This document shows, piece by piece, positions 1 to 7,869 of a stretch of 52,565 nt of DNA. The notes beneath the pieces were generated by a model, which saw only the letters and a list, made by a program, of their open reading frames with translations, did not search any database and had not been told where the DNA came from. The stretch spans positions 1-52,565 of the forward strand of contig CAKZUG010000012.1 of the NCBI GenBank assembly GCA_937920545.1. Reading direction: 5' to 3'. Within the stretch, counting starts at the first letter, position 1. Each line of letters begins with the position of its first letter. Both the position numbers and the translations under genes were made by a program. The DNA comes from an uncultured Saccharophagus sp. Its GTDB lineage: Bacteria > Pseudomonadota > Gammaproteobacteria > Pseudomonadales > Cellvibrionaceae.

Positions 1-552
1 ATACGCCATACATGTTAACAATGCAGCTTCATCTAATAGCGCTTGGCTTTTAAAGCGCCCTTCCCAGAACCTACCATGGCAATTCTCTTCTTTATTGGCC
101 ATACGCGCAACGGTTTCGTTTACGCCACGCATAAACCAACCCAGCTCATACAAACGTGATCGCCAGAGATCAATGCGCTTAAAAACGGCCTCTTCTTCGG
201 CTTTACTCATAGATTCAGGGTTAGCAAGCCAACGATCAACCAGCATATCGCCAGAATAAAGTTGCATCCATCGCTCTGCGACTTCTGCATACGACCAGTT
301 TAAAGCACGCTCTTTATCTACATGAAGAACAACATGGTAATGGTTATCCATCACGGCGTAAGCACACACATCTATGGCGTACACATACGACAAAAACCGT
401 AAGCGCGAGACAATCCATTGCTTACGATGATCATAGTTTTCGCCTGTGCTTTTATCACTGCCGCATAAAAAAGCGCGGCGCACGCACCGTACATAACAGT
501 GATAAAACGGAGTATCTTCGAGGGAAACTTGTTGGCTGCGAGATTGAGTCAT
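1..552 (-). CDS. RAYT-like Y1 (IS200-type) transposase, partial at window edge
   Basis: Reading the minus strand from ATG at 552, an open frame runs off the left edge of the window after 184 codons, so only the N-terminal part is seen. It contains VMDNHYHVVLHV at about residues 67-78, the HUH (here HYH) metal-binding motif of Y1 transposases. Further on comes GRFWEGRFKSQALLDE, the W-x-x-R-F-K-S-Q type block typical of REP-associated tyrosine transposases. Y1 enzymes cut single-stranded DNA with a tyrosine; RAYTs are single-copy relatives linked to REP palindromes. REP-like inverted repeats occur elsewhere in this window (28906-29006 and 52301-52397), but a functional link is inference. The catalytic tyrosine lies beyond the window edge, so intactness cannot be judged. 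Confidence 0.85.
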   Translation of the reverse strand, partial: MTQSRSQQVSLEDTPFYHCYVRCVRRAFLCGSDKSTGENYDHRKQWIVSRLRFLSYVYAIDVCAYAVMDNHYHVVLHVDKERALNWSYAEVAERWMQLYSGDMLVDRWLANPESMSKAEEEAVFKRIDLWRSRLYELGWFMRGVNETVARMANKEENCHGRFWEGRFKSQALLDEAALLTCMAY

Positions 553-566
553 GACTTAGGTTTAGA

Positions 567-764
567 TCATGACTCAACTGCTGTCAAATTTATGGATGTC
601 CCGTCAAATTTAGCCGCGAGAGTCTCAGTCCATGTATCATTGGCACAAGGTAAACTGCGTGAAGGCTCAATGGACAGCGCTGTAATGAGCGTAGCTATTC
701 GTTTGTTGAGACGAGTATCGCCCATATTTTGACCCGCTAACTCACTTTCAACCCAACTCATCAC
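567..764 (-). pseudogene. Tn5-like (IS4 family) transposase N-terminal fragment
   Basis: A 65-codon frame begins MMSWVESELAGQNMGDTRLN and continues with KRIATLITALS, resembling the N-terminal DNA-binding domain of Tn5-type transposases (W...E...LGD.R...R...L...L pattern). Similarity fades after about residue 53 and the frame stops at 567, whereas full transposases of this group are about 450 aa. No DDE catalytic domain is visible nearby. It is therefore a remnant. It lies 15 bp from the start of the RAYT-like gene on the same strand, adding to the mobile-element debris of the left end. Confidence 0.6.
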
Positions 765-853
765 TTTCGACCTATAAAATACGCATATTATTGATATGGG
801 CGATTATAAGATACTGATTCATATAGGAATAGTTATTTTATTTGTGTATAAAA

Positions 854-949
854 CATAGCGCCGCAATAAGCGGAAAATTACTGTTGGCTAAAATGTTTGA
901 GGCACGAAAAACAGCCAACTGTAAATTTTCCGTTTAATTGCCTTGTTAG
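854..949 (-). repeat. attC-like site downstream of cassette ORF
   Basis: On the minus strand this runs from CTAACAAGG just after the stop of the 952-1572 gene to GGCGCTATG. Its central arms pair well: CGGAAAATTAC.TGTTGGCT at 871-889 against AGCCAACTGTAAATTTTCCG at 912-931, with unpaired extra bases and a loop of about 22 nt. That imperfect long hairpin directly after a gene, about 96 bp long, is the architecture of an integron attC site. The distal core reads GCTATGT rather than the usual GTTRRRY, so it may be inactive. Confidence 0.55.
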
Positions 950-951
950 CT

Positions 952-1572
952 TTATTTTACGCTGAACTCGCCATCTGCTTCACCTACCGTAATACTTGGT
1001 ACACCATTAATTATTTCAATTACCCATACACCTTTAAAGTCAGGTGTTCTTATTACAGTCATATACAAGGTCAACATACTCTGGATGTTGTTAATTTTAT
1101 CTGGTAGTTCTTTAGCTAATGCTTGATAAAATTTATCAGTTCCCCACGGGTTATCTGCATGTAAAAACTTACCTAAACGATCATAAAGTTTTTCAAACTC
1201 TTTTCTACTGAATGTCTTAGGATTACGTCCAAAATTCCATACACCGTCAACATTAGTTGGTTTTTCAAGAGCTATAGGGTAAAAATCTTTATTAATTGCC
1301 CCTAGTGCTTTTAGCATTTTGTTGCCATTAAAGTCTTTTCTATAATCTTTGTTTTTATCCGCTTTTTCTCTGAATTCTTTGTAGGCTGAAATATTCGGGG
1401 AAATAGAAGAGTAAGCAATGCATTCCATTGCTTTTCTTAGTTGCAATATCCCTGATTCAAGCTCAAATATTTTTCCTGAAGAATTAAATATAGCTAGGTA
1501 ACTAGTACATGAATTCAATCGTTCTATGGCTTCAGTAATTTTATTGAGATAAATTTCGCGTTCGATGCTCAA
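952..1572 (-). CDS. Hypothetical protein, integron gene cassette
   Basis: A 206-aa, Lys/Glu-rich soluble protein with no signal peptide or membrane segment; I do not recognise a family. The frame has an upstream in-frame stop, and the first possible start is TTG at 1572, preceded almost directly by AAGGA; the first internal ATG is 38 codons later, which would remove a conserved-looking helical N-terminus. It is low in GC compared with the housekeeping genes. The gene is bracketed by attC-like sites at 854-949 and 1586-1689 and reads away from a truncated integron integrase, as expected for a captured cassette. A conserved-looking N-terminal helix and a block around GTDKFYQALAKELPD are visible but give no function. 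Confidence 0.75.
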   Translation of the reverse strand: MSIEREIYLNKITEAIERLNSCTSYLAIFNSSGKIFELESGILQLRKAMECIAYSSISPNISAYKEFREKADKNKDYRKDFNGNKMLKALGAINKDFYPIALEKPTNVDGVWNFGRNPKTFSRKEFEKLYDRLGKFLHADNPWGTDKFYQALAKELPDKINNIQSMLTLYMTVIRTPDFKGVWVIEIINGVPSITVGEADGEFSVK

Positions 1573-1585
1573 GTCCTTGTGATAA

Positions 1586-1689
1586 AGCTAACGCCACTAT
1601 TAACGGCAAATTGTAGTTGGTTGGCTTTTTATGCTAATAAGCATAAAAAACGAGCGACGGAAATGACGTCCGGTATATAGTTTTGTTAG
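1586..1689 (-). repeat. attC-like site upstream of cassette ORF
   Basis: On the minus strand it runs from CTAACAAAAC (1689-1680) to GGCGTTAGCT (about 1595-1586), which gives the TAAC...GTTA ends of an attC with core GTTAGCT (one off GTTRRRY). Outer arms around CCGGTATATAG and CCGTTAATAGTGG pair imperfectly, and an internal hairpin (TTTTTATGC/GCATAAAAA) lies at about 1628-1650. It would be the attC of the cassette lying nearer to the integrase. The 952-1572 cassette starts immediately after it. Confidence 0.55.
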
Positions 1690-2139
1690 ATTTTGATACG
1701 CGATACACCTTTGGCAATGCAAACCCGATAAATACAACAAACATTTAAGCTTTAGTTTACTGTAAAAAATACGACAAGAACAACCAAAACGCCCTGCAAC
1801 CTTGCTTGAAATGAGAGGCTAATTACTTGAAGAGCAAATTGCGGTTAATGAACACAAGAACTAATAAACCGCTAAGTAAAAGGCGTAATGCTAAAACAAT
1901 AATCAAATAACTTTAAAAGCAAAAGCTAACCAAATAACACTTCGCCAAAATTATAACAGTTTATTAGACGGAAAGATTCCGTCTATCCCAGACGGCCAAT
2001 CCGTCTATCTCATTAATTTTTAAGATTAACATCCCTAAAGCCCTTATGACAACTACCTTGGCAGGATGCACTAAAAAAGCACATTAATAGACGGAAAAAT
2101 TCTGTACCTATTTAGGTAAAATACGGAATCACGCCTAAA
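1690..2139. other. Integron platform region without recognisable gene (attI candidate)
   Basis: About 450 bp lie between the attC-like site and the LexA box of the integrase stub, with no supported coding sequence. A GTTAGCT core on the minus strand at 1930-1924 matches the core of the neighbouring attC and could be the attI crossover or another cassette boundary. Two small hairpins follow: TAGACGGAA/TTCCGTCTA (1965-1985) and AGACGG/CCGTCT (1990-2006). The segment 1690-1930 may be a cassette without an ORF. Confidence 0.4.
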
Positions 2140-2155
2140 CTGTATTTATATACAG
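2140..2155. promoter_or_regulatory. LexA (SOS) box upstream of intI remnant
   Basis: CTGTATTTATATACAG is a perfect CTGT-N8-ACAG LexA operator 18 bp before the ATG of the truncated integrase. LexA control of integron integrases is well established in Vibrio and in class 1 integrons, so both sequence and position fit. Confidence 0.85.
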
Positions 2156-2173
2156 TACTTTTTTGGGGCGTTT

Positions 2174-2266
2174 ATGAGTAAGTCACCTTTTTTAGATGCA
2201 TTACGGGATGAGATGTTAACGTTGCGCTACGCCAAGCGCACGGTAGATATTTATAGGAAACTCTAA
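2174..2266 (+). pseudogene. intI: Truncated integron integrase (IntI) N-terminus
   Basis: ATG at 2174, with GGGG seven bases upstream, opens a 30-codon frame reading MSKSPFLDALRDEML then TLRYAKRTVDIYRKL before TAA. This matches the start of IntI-type tyrosine recombinases (hydrophobic LxxLR, then RYAxxTxxxY), which are normally about 320 aa. The homology ends at the point where a repeat shared with 17755-17800 begins (2255), so the gene was cut by an insertion or a repeat-associated deletion. Orientation is right for an integron: the integrase diverges from the cassette at 952-1572. Confidence 0.7.
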
Positions 2267-2299
2267 TCAATCTCGTGGCATCTCTGACTTTCAAAAAGC
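2255..2299. repeat. Dispersed repeat, copy 1 (IS-end-like), at the intI break
   Basis: Forty-five bases closely match 17755-17800; both include GGCATCTCTG and a CTTTCA-AAAGC end, after a start of the type GGGAACCTCTGATTAA. Such a short conserved segment looks like the terminal sequence of an insertion sequence or MITE. It coincides with the truncation point of intI. I cannot name the element. Confidence 0.5.
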
Positions 2300-2346
2300 C
2301 CCGAAGGGCGAGACCTAAAGCAGTCACTTGCTTTATTAGCATTTTG

Positions 2347-2676
2347 CTAAGGGCTACAATTAGCAATATTTAAGTCTGTTACCTCTGAGTTTGATCCTGA
2401 GAAAGAAACAATAGAAATTGATTCATTACTGGAAAATTTAACCGATTTAATCAGTGAATCACTGAATTCACAGGTTTTCATATTTTTTCGGTCTTCAATA
2501 CAAATAGGGCCCTCCCAGATACTTGGGTTAGATAAACTATCTGGGCTATAGATGAGAATTTTATATTGCTCGTTTTGTAGAACTGTATGCGCTGTTTCAT
2601 TATTGCATTGTGTTTTTATATTAAGGGCTGAGCAAGATGTTAATAATAAAGAAAAAAATATAATTTTTATTTTCAT
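2347..2676 (-). CDS. Small putative lipoprotein
   Basis: A 109-aa protein starting MKIKIIFFSLLLTSCSALN: a basic n-region, a hydrophobic stretch and the lipobox LTSC with Cys15, so it should be an outer- or inner-membrane lipoprotein. The remaining roughly 95 residues are polar, with additional Cys residues, and no family is recognised. The stop lies just outside the repeat-disrupted area, so the C-terminus may be truncated. It is AT-rich and sits in the same orientation as the 952-1572 cassette, beside a second copy of the integron attI-type region (2816-2896), so it may be a former cassette gene. AGGT lies about 10 bases before the ATG. Confidence 0.6.
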   Translation of the reverse strand: MKIKIIFFSLLLTSCSALNIKTQCNNETAHTVLQNEQYKILIYSPDSLSNPSIWEGPICIEDRKNMKTCEFSDSLIKSVKFSSNESISIVSFSGSNSEVTDLNIANCSP

Positions 2677-2815
2677 AATTGAAACGACCTATAAGCATAT
2701 ATAACTAGATCCCGATTTGTTTTATTCCACGACCAATTTATAGTTGTATTTTTTTAGCAACGCCACCAAGGCTCCCCCAGCATGCAGTCGGATACTTACC
2801 AGATAAACGCAGAGA

Positions 2816-2896
2816 TAGACGAAATTTTTCTGCACCTATTAAGGTAATAGTACGGAATAACAGTTGGACTGCATATGTAAACAGTTTTTTTATTGC
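2816..2896. repeat. Second, degenerate copy of the integron attI/PintI region
   Basis: This segment aligns with 2094-2165: TAGACG, CTG.ACCTATT.AGGTAA and TACGGAAT occur in the same order and spacing in both. It ends with CTGCATATGTAAACAG (about 2875-2890), a LexA box with one deviation. No integrase start follows it. The copy is clearly diverged, so it is an old duplication or the remains of another integron. Confidence 0.5.
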
Positions 2897-2980
2897 AAAT
2901 ATGTTAATTATTTTTTATTAGGTCTTGCAAAAAAATACGATAAAGTCATGGCTAGTAGCGATAAATATAAAACCAAAACC

Positions 2981-3004
2981 AAAAAAAAGCGCCTAAGGCG
3001 CTTT
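2981..3004 (-). terminator. Intrinsic terminator of cysN
   Basis: On the minus strand, AGCGCC-TTA-GGCGCT forms a six-pair hairpin extended by three A/T pairs, followed by eight T. It lies 27 bp beyond the cysN stop. Confidence 0.85.
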
Positions 3005-3030
3005 CATCTCAAACAAAAAAACAAAACATA

Positions 3031-4440
3031 TTAAGTAATGTCTTTTGCACCCCAATGCGGGAAGTGTTTACGCACTAGCGTGTTAAATTCGCGTTCAAAT
3101 TCTGAGTATTCAGAAGGTGCTTGGCTTGTGCTGTCGCTAAGCAGTGACTCTACCATGCCCGCGCCTACGGTGATGTTGGTTAGGCGATCAATAACAATAA
3201 ACGCGCCGGTTGCGCGGTTATTGTTATAGGGGTCGGCAACTACGTGTTGGTCTAGTTGTATATTGGCGAGTGCGATGTCGTTTAGGGCAAGCTTTTCGAT
3301 AGGCGATTGCTCAAAGGTGTTTACATCCACTTTGTAGTCAAACGATTCAATAGAGCCGGGCGTGACTTTTGAGGCAAACTTAAAGAGGTACTCTTTACCG
3401 GGTGCCAATTCAGATTCGCTCATCCATACAACATTGGCATTTAAGCGGTTAGACATGGTTGCGGTGCTGTTTTCATGCACAAGCATGTCGCCACGGCTGA
3501 TGTCGATTTCGTCTTCAAGTGTGAGCGTCACGGCTTGGTCGATAAATGCCGAGTCTAGGTTGCCATCAAAGGTAACAATTTCTTTGACTTTGCTGGTTTT
3601 ACCAGACGGCAATACTTTAACGGTCTCGCCTACGTTAACAATACCTGATGCAACGGTGCCACAAAATCCGCGAAAGTTTAAATGCGGGCGGTTAACGTAT
3701 TGCACAGGGAAGCGGAAATCGTCGGTGTTTTTGCTGCCTGTGATTTCGATGGTTTCTAAAATTTCCATCAGCGATTGGCCTTTATACCACGCCATGTTTT
3801 CGCTTTTGTTGACCACGTTGTCGCCATCGAGTGCCGACATGGGCACAAACGTGATGTCGTCGTGGTTCAGTGATTTAGCGACGTTTTGGTAATCGGCTTT
3901 GATCTCTTCAAAACGCGCTTCGCTGTACTCGACTAAATCCATTTTGTTTACAGCAATCACAAGGTGCTTAATACCCAGTAGCGATGCAATAAAGGAATGA
4001 CGACGTGTTTGCGTAGCCACGCCGTGGCGTGCATCGATTAAGATAATCGCTAGGTCGCAGGTTGATGCGCCAGTTGCCATGTTGCGGGTGTATTGCTCAT
4101 GGCCTGGGGTATCGGCAATAATAAATTTACGTTTGGCTGTTGAAAAGTAACGATAGGCAACATCAATAGTAATGCCCTGCTCGCGTTCGGCTTGTAGGCC
4201 GTCTACTAATAAGGCTAAATCGACTTTTTCGCCTGTTGTGCCGTGTTTGGCGTTGTCGCTTTTTACAGCATCGAGTTGATCTTCATAGATCATTTTAGAA
4301 TCGTGCAGTAAGCGGCCGATAAGGGTAGATTTACCGTCATCAACACTACCACAGGTTAAAAAGCGCATTAGCTCTTTGTTTTCGTGTTGTTTTAAATACT
4401 CTGTGATGTCTTTTTCAATTAAGTCCGACTGATGGCTCAT
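3031..4440 (-). CDS. cysN: Sulfate adenylyltransferase subunit 1 (GTPase)
   Basis: CysN hydrolyses GTP to drive formation of adenosine 5'-phosphosulfate by CysD, the first step of assimilatory sulfate reduction in the cytoplasm. The G-domain motifs are all present: GSVDDGKST (31-39), DTPGHE (110-115) and NKMD (165-168), followed by the EF-Tu-like beta-barrel domains. At 469 aa it is the stand-alone form; there is no C-terminal APS kinase (CysC) domain, so APS kinase must be encoded elsewhere if it exists. It lies 165 bp downstream of cysD on the same strand and ends in a strong terminator, making cysDN a two-gene unit. Confidence 0.97.
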   Translation of the reverse strand: MSHQSDLIEKDITEYLKQHENKELMRFLTCGSVDDGKSTLIGRLLHDSKMIYEDQLDAVKSDNAKHGTTGEKVDLALLVDGLQAEREQGITIDVAYRYFSTAKRKFIIADTPGHEQYTRNMATGASTCDLAIILIDARHGVATQTRRHSFIASLLGIKHLVIAVNKMDLVEYSEARFEEIKADYQNVAKSLNHDDITFVPMSALDGDNVVNKSENMAWYKGQSLMEILETIEITGSKNTDDFRFPVQYVNRPHLNFRGFCGTVASGIVNVGETVKVLPSGKTSKVKEIVTFDGNLDSAFIDQAVTLTLEDEIDISRGDMLVHENSTATMSNRLNANVVWMSESELAPGKEYLFKFASKVTPGSIESFDYKVDVNTFEQSPIEKLALNDIALANIQLDQHVVADPYNNNRATGAFIVIDRLTNITVGAGMVESLLSDSTSQAPSEYSEFEREFNTLVRKHFPHWGAKDIT

Positions 4441-4605
4441 TGCTGTGTCTCTATGTGGTCAAACAGGTTAATTAACAGAAAGTGTGGGCGCGTTATGCCG
4501 TGTTTTACCCTTTTTAGGCTTACAACAATGCATGTTATACAATGTTGCCAAAAACACGGCCAAGCATAAACATGCCCATACCTACGTGCAAAATGATAAA
4601 GGCTC

Positions 4606-5517
4606 TTAGAAATAACCTTCTTGTTTTTTCTTTTCCATTGAGCCTGAGCTGTCATGATCAATCACGCGGCCTTGGCGTTCAGACGTGGTAGCCAATAGCA
4701 TCTCTTGGATAATCTCGGGCAAGGTGGTTGCGTCAGATTCGACCGCACCGGTTAAGGGGTAGCAGCCTAGGGTTCTGAAACGCACCATTTTTTCTTCGAT
4801 TTTTTCGTCTGGGCCAATCGGCATACGGTCGTCGTCAACCATAATTAATACGCCGTCTTTTTCTACAACGGGGCGTTTTGCCGCAAAATACAATGGCACT
4901 AAGGGGATGTCTTCTAGGTAGATGTACTGCCAGATATCTAGCTCTGTCCAGTTCGATAACGGGAAGACGCGAATGCTCTCGCCTTTATCCACTTTTGAGT
5001 TATAAATGTTCCATAACTCTGGACGCTGGCTTTTTGGGTCCCAACGGTGCTTTTTATCGCGAAATGAATACACACGCTCTTTTGCACGTGATTTTTCTTC
5101 GTCGCGGCGTGCGCCACCAAAGGCGGCATCAAAACCGTGTTTGTCTAGTGCTTGTTTCAGCCCTTGGGTTTTCATGACGTCGGTGTGTTTTGCACTGCCG
5201 TGGGTAAACGGGCCCATGCCCATATCCACGCCTTCTTGGTTGATATGCACGATAGAATCCCAACCGAGTTCTTTGAAGCGCTCTTCGCGAAACTTGATCA
5301 TTTCTTTGAATTTCCACGTGGTGTCTATGTGCATCAGCGGAAACGGCGGCTTGCCCGGCGCAAAAGCTTTAAGCGCAAGGTGCATCATCACGGCCGAATC
5401 TTTACCAATAGAGTAAAGCATGACGGGGTTATCAAACTCGGCAGCCACTTCACGGATAATATGAATACTTTCTGCTTCTAGCTGTTTTAAGTGCGTTAAT
5501 TTTTGTTGATCTAACAT
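4606..5517 (-). CDS. cysD: Sulfate adenylyltransferase subunit 2
   Basis: CysD is the catalytic ATP-pyrophosphatase subunit that condenses sulfate and ATP into APS with CysN. The PP-loop YSIGKDS is at residues 35-41, followed by the family blocks [15 protein letters not shown] and [15 protein letters not shown]. Its 303 aa are the normal length, and the end ([13 protein letters not shown]) is the usual CysD C-terminus. It is followed by a 165-bp gap and then cysN. The upstream neighbour, tyrA-aroA, runs the same way but ends 77 bp before its start, enough for a separate promoter. Confidence 0.97.
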   Translation of the reverse strand: MLDQQKLTHLKQLEAESIHIIREVAAEFDNPVMLYSIGKDSAVMMHLALKAFAPGKPPFPLMHIDTTWKFKEMIKFREERFKELGWDSIVHINQEGVDMGMGPFTHGSAKHTDVMKTQGLKQALDKHGFDAAFGGARRDEEKSRAKERVYSFRDKKHRWDPKSQRPELWNIYNSKVDKGESIRVFPLSNWTELDIWQYIYLEDIPLVPLYFAAKRPVVEKDGVLIMVDDDRMPIGPDEKIEEKMVRFRTLGCYPLTGAVESDATTLPEIIQEMLLATTSERQGRVIDHDSSGSMEKKKQEGYF

Positions 5518-5594
5518 ACGGTTGAACCTTTAAACGTCATCTGGGGCGTAACATGAATAAGTGCCACGCATTATAAGGGAGACACGCGAATAAT

Positions 5595-7832
5595 CTAAGA
5601 ACGAATAACGTCTAAGCTTATACCTACTTGTTTGGCAAGGTCGGTAAAGTTAGGGAATGACGTAGAGACGTTTGCGCAATTATTAACTGTAATTTCACCG
5701 ATGGCACGCAGCGCTGCAATGGTAAATGACATAGCAATACGGTGATCGTGGAAACTTTCAACGGTGCCGCCTTTTAACGTACCGCCTTGTATAACCGCGC
5801 CGTCTTCGGTGGCGTGACACGTAATACCGAGTGTTTTTAGGCCGTCGATCATGGCTTGAATACGGTCGGTTTCTTTTACGCGTAGCTCTTCAGCGCCCGT
5901 AATAATGGTTTCGCCTTCAGCGCAGGCAGCGGCAATCATCAGTGCGGGAAACTCATCAATCGCTAATGGCACTTGCGATTCTGGCACGACAATCCCTTTA
6001 AGGGGCGCATACTGTAAGCGAATATCGGCCACTGGCTCGCCGCCTACCTCACGCTCATTGCTTAGGGTAATGTTGGCACCCATGAGATTTAAAATATTAA
6101 TCACGCCAATACGCGTTGGGTTAATACCCACGTGTGTAAGGGTAATATCTGATCCTTCGGTGATTGCGCCAGCCACTAAAAAGAAGGTGGCGGATGAAAT
6201 ATCGGCAGGGACGTCGATATCGGTGGCCGTTAATTTGCCGCCCGCTTGCACGCTAATAATGTCGTTTTCGCGTTTAACGTCGTAACCAAAACCACGCAGC
6301 ATGCGCTCGGTGTGGTCGCGTGTGGGCGCGGGTTCTGTCACGCTGGTTTGGCCTTTTGCGTATAAACCCGCAAGCAGTAAACACGATTTAACCTGTGCGC
6401 TGGCAACGGGCATATCGTAATGAATGCCGTTTAAATCGCTGCCGCCTTGAATTTCAAGTGGTGGACGGCCTTCAGCTGCTGTACCAATAGTGGCACCCAT
6501 TTGTGCAAGCGGTTTGGCCACGCGGTTCATGGGGCGTTTGGTTAAAGATTCGTCGCCCGTTAGCTGTGTATTAAATGCTTGGCCCGCCAATATGCCGCTT
6601 AATAAGCGCATAGAGGTGCCCGAGTTACCCACGTATAACGGGCCAGTTGGCGCGGTTAAGCCGTGCAAACCTACACCGTGAACGGTGACTTCGCCGTTAT
6701 CGGGGCCTTCTATCACCACACCCATATCGCGAAACGCCTGTAGCGTTGCGAGTGCATCTTCGCCTTCTAAAAAGCCTTTTACATGCGTGGTGCCTTCGGC
6801 AAGAGAGCCCAACATAATAGAGCGGTGAGAAATAGATTTATCACCAGGAACACGAATAGTGCCGTTGACTGTTCCGCCTGGTGCGACTTTGTATACGATA
6901 TGAGCGTCTTTTTGATCTTGCATAGTTTTGCTGTAAGCCTGATGAGATAACATGGTTGTGAATCGGTCGCGCGCCACTTTTGCACGGGTAAATACGCCGG
7001 TAAGCGTGGTGGCATCGTCGGTTTCAATAGAATGACGCAACCGGGCTAGATTGTTGCTAAAAAGGTCGATGGCATCTAAAACCGATGCCTTATTGGCGAG
7101 CATAATATCGCGCCACATGGTCGCATCGCTAGAGGCAATACGCGTAAAATCTTTAAACCCACCTGCGGCATACCTAAAAATATTGGCGTTTTTGCTGTCG
7201 TGCGCCAAGGTATCCACAAGCGAAAAAGCAATAGCGTGAGGTAAATGGCTGGTAGCAGCAAGGACGGCGTCATGGTCTTTAACGCTCATTTCCAGTACCT
7301 GCGCATCGACCGCTTGCCACATACTTTTAACGCGCTGAATATGGCTAGGGCTGTTGCCGTCTATGGGGGTAATAATAATACGATGGTCTGCATATAAATC
7401 GGGGTTGAAGGCCTCAACGCCGCTTTTTTCTGAGCCAGCAATGGGGTGGCCTAAAATGATGTTGCTGACATCGTCACCAAAAATGCTGCGCACGTCTTGC
7501 TCAACCGAGCCTTTTACGCTTGCACCGTCGGTAATGGTCACGGTATTAGGTATGCAGGTTTTAAGTGTTTCGAGTACCGATTTAACGGTTAGAGTGGGCA
7601 CCGAGATAAAAATCACATCGCCCTCGCCCAATAATGGCGCGATGGTTTTGATATCGGTTGTGGCTTGATCAACAATACCTAGCGATACGGCTTGCTCGCA
7701 GACACTTTCGCGCCTGCCCACCCCCAATACACGCTGGCAAACGCCGCGCTTTTTACAGGCAGTTGCTAGGCTTGTGCCAATAAGGCCAAGCCCAATAACC
7801 ACAAGTTGATTAATTGTATGTGTTTTTGCCAA
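5595..7832 (-). CDS. tyrA-aroA: Bifunctional prephenate dehydrogenase / EPSP synthase
   Basis: A 745-aa fusion. Residues about 1-290 are prephenate dehydrogenase, with the NAD-binding GLGLIGTS at 14-21 and ATSHLPHAIA further on; it converts prephenate to 4-hydroxyphenylpyruvate for tyrosine. Residues from about 312 onward are 5-enolpyruvylshikimate-3-phosphate synthase, starting VPGDKSISHRSI and containing GNSGTSMRLLSG and DHRIAMSF, for chorismate synthesis. The same fusion is known in Pseudomonas and relatives. The start is TTG at 7832: there is no in-frame ATG upstream, and the Rossmann glycines follow too closely for a later start. It lies 37 bp downstream of pheA. Confidence 0.95.
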   Translation of the reverse strand: MAKTHTINQLVVIGLGLIGTSLATACKKRGVCQRVLGVGRRESVCEQAVSLGIVDQATTDIKTIAPLLGEGDVIFISVPTLTVKSVLETLKTCIPNTVTITDGASVKGSVEQDVRSIFGDDVSNIILGHPIAGSEKSGVEAFNPDLYADHRIIITPIDGNSPSHIQRVKSMWQAVDAQVLEMSVKDHDAVLAATSHLPHAIAFSLVDTLAHDSKNANIFRYAAGGFKDFTRIASSDATMWRDIMLANKASVLDAIDLFSNNLARLRHSIETDDATTLTGVFTRAKVARDRFTTMLSHQAYSKTMQDQKDAHIVYKVAPGGTVNGTIRVPGDKSISHRSIMLGSLAEGTTHVKGFLEGEDALATLQAFRDMGVVIEGPDNGEVTVHGVGLHGLTAPTGPLYVGNSGTSMRLLSGILAGQAFNTQLTGDESLTKRPMNRVAKPLAQMGATIGTAAEGRPPLEIQGGSDLNGIHYDMPVASAQVKSCLLLAGLYAKGQTSVTEPAPTRDHTERMLRGFGYDVKRENDIISVQAGGKLTATDIDVPADISSATFFLVAGAITEGSDITLTHVGINPTRIGVINILNLMGANITLSNEREVGGEPVADIRLQYAPLKGIVVPESQVPLAIDEFPALMIAAACAEGETIITGAEELRVKETDRIQAMIDGLKTLGITCHATEDGAVIQGGTLKGGTVESFHDHRIAMSFTIAALRAIGEITVNNCANVSTSFPNFTDLAKQVGISLDVIRS

Positions 7833-7869
7833 GGTGAATATCGCCTATATAAGTAATAACGCGTATGCG

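Noticed and set aside
3362-3892. Long plus-strand frame inside cysN
   Set aside because: It is the antisense shadow of a clear CysN gene; no start signal or domain of its own.
4437-4661. 74-codon minus-strand frame across the cysD-cysN gap
   Set aside because: Begins inside cysD in another frame, no ribosome site, composition unlike a real protein.
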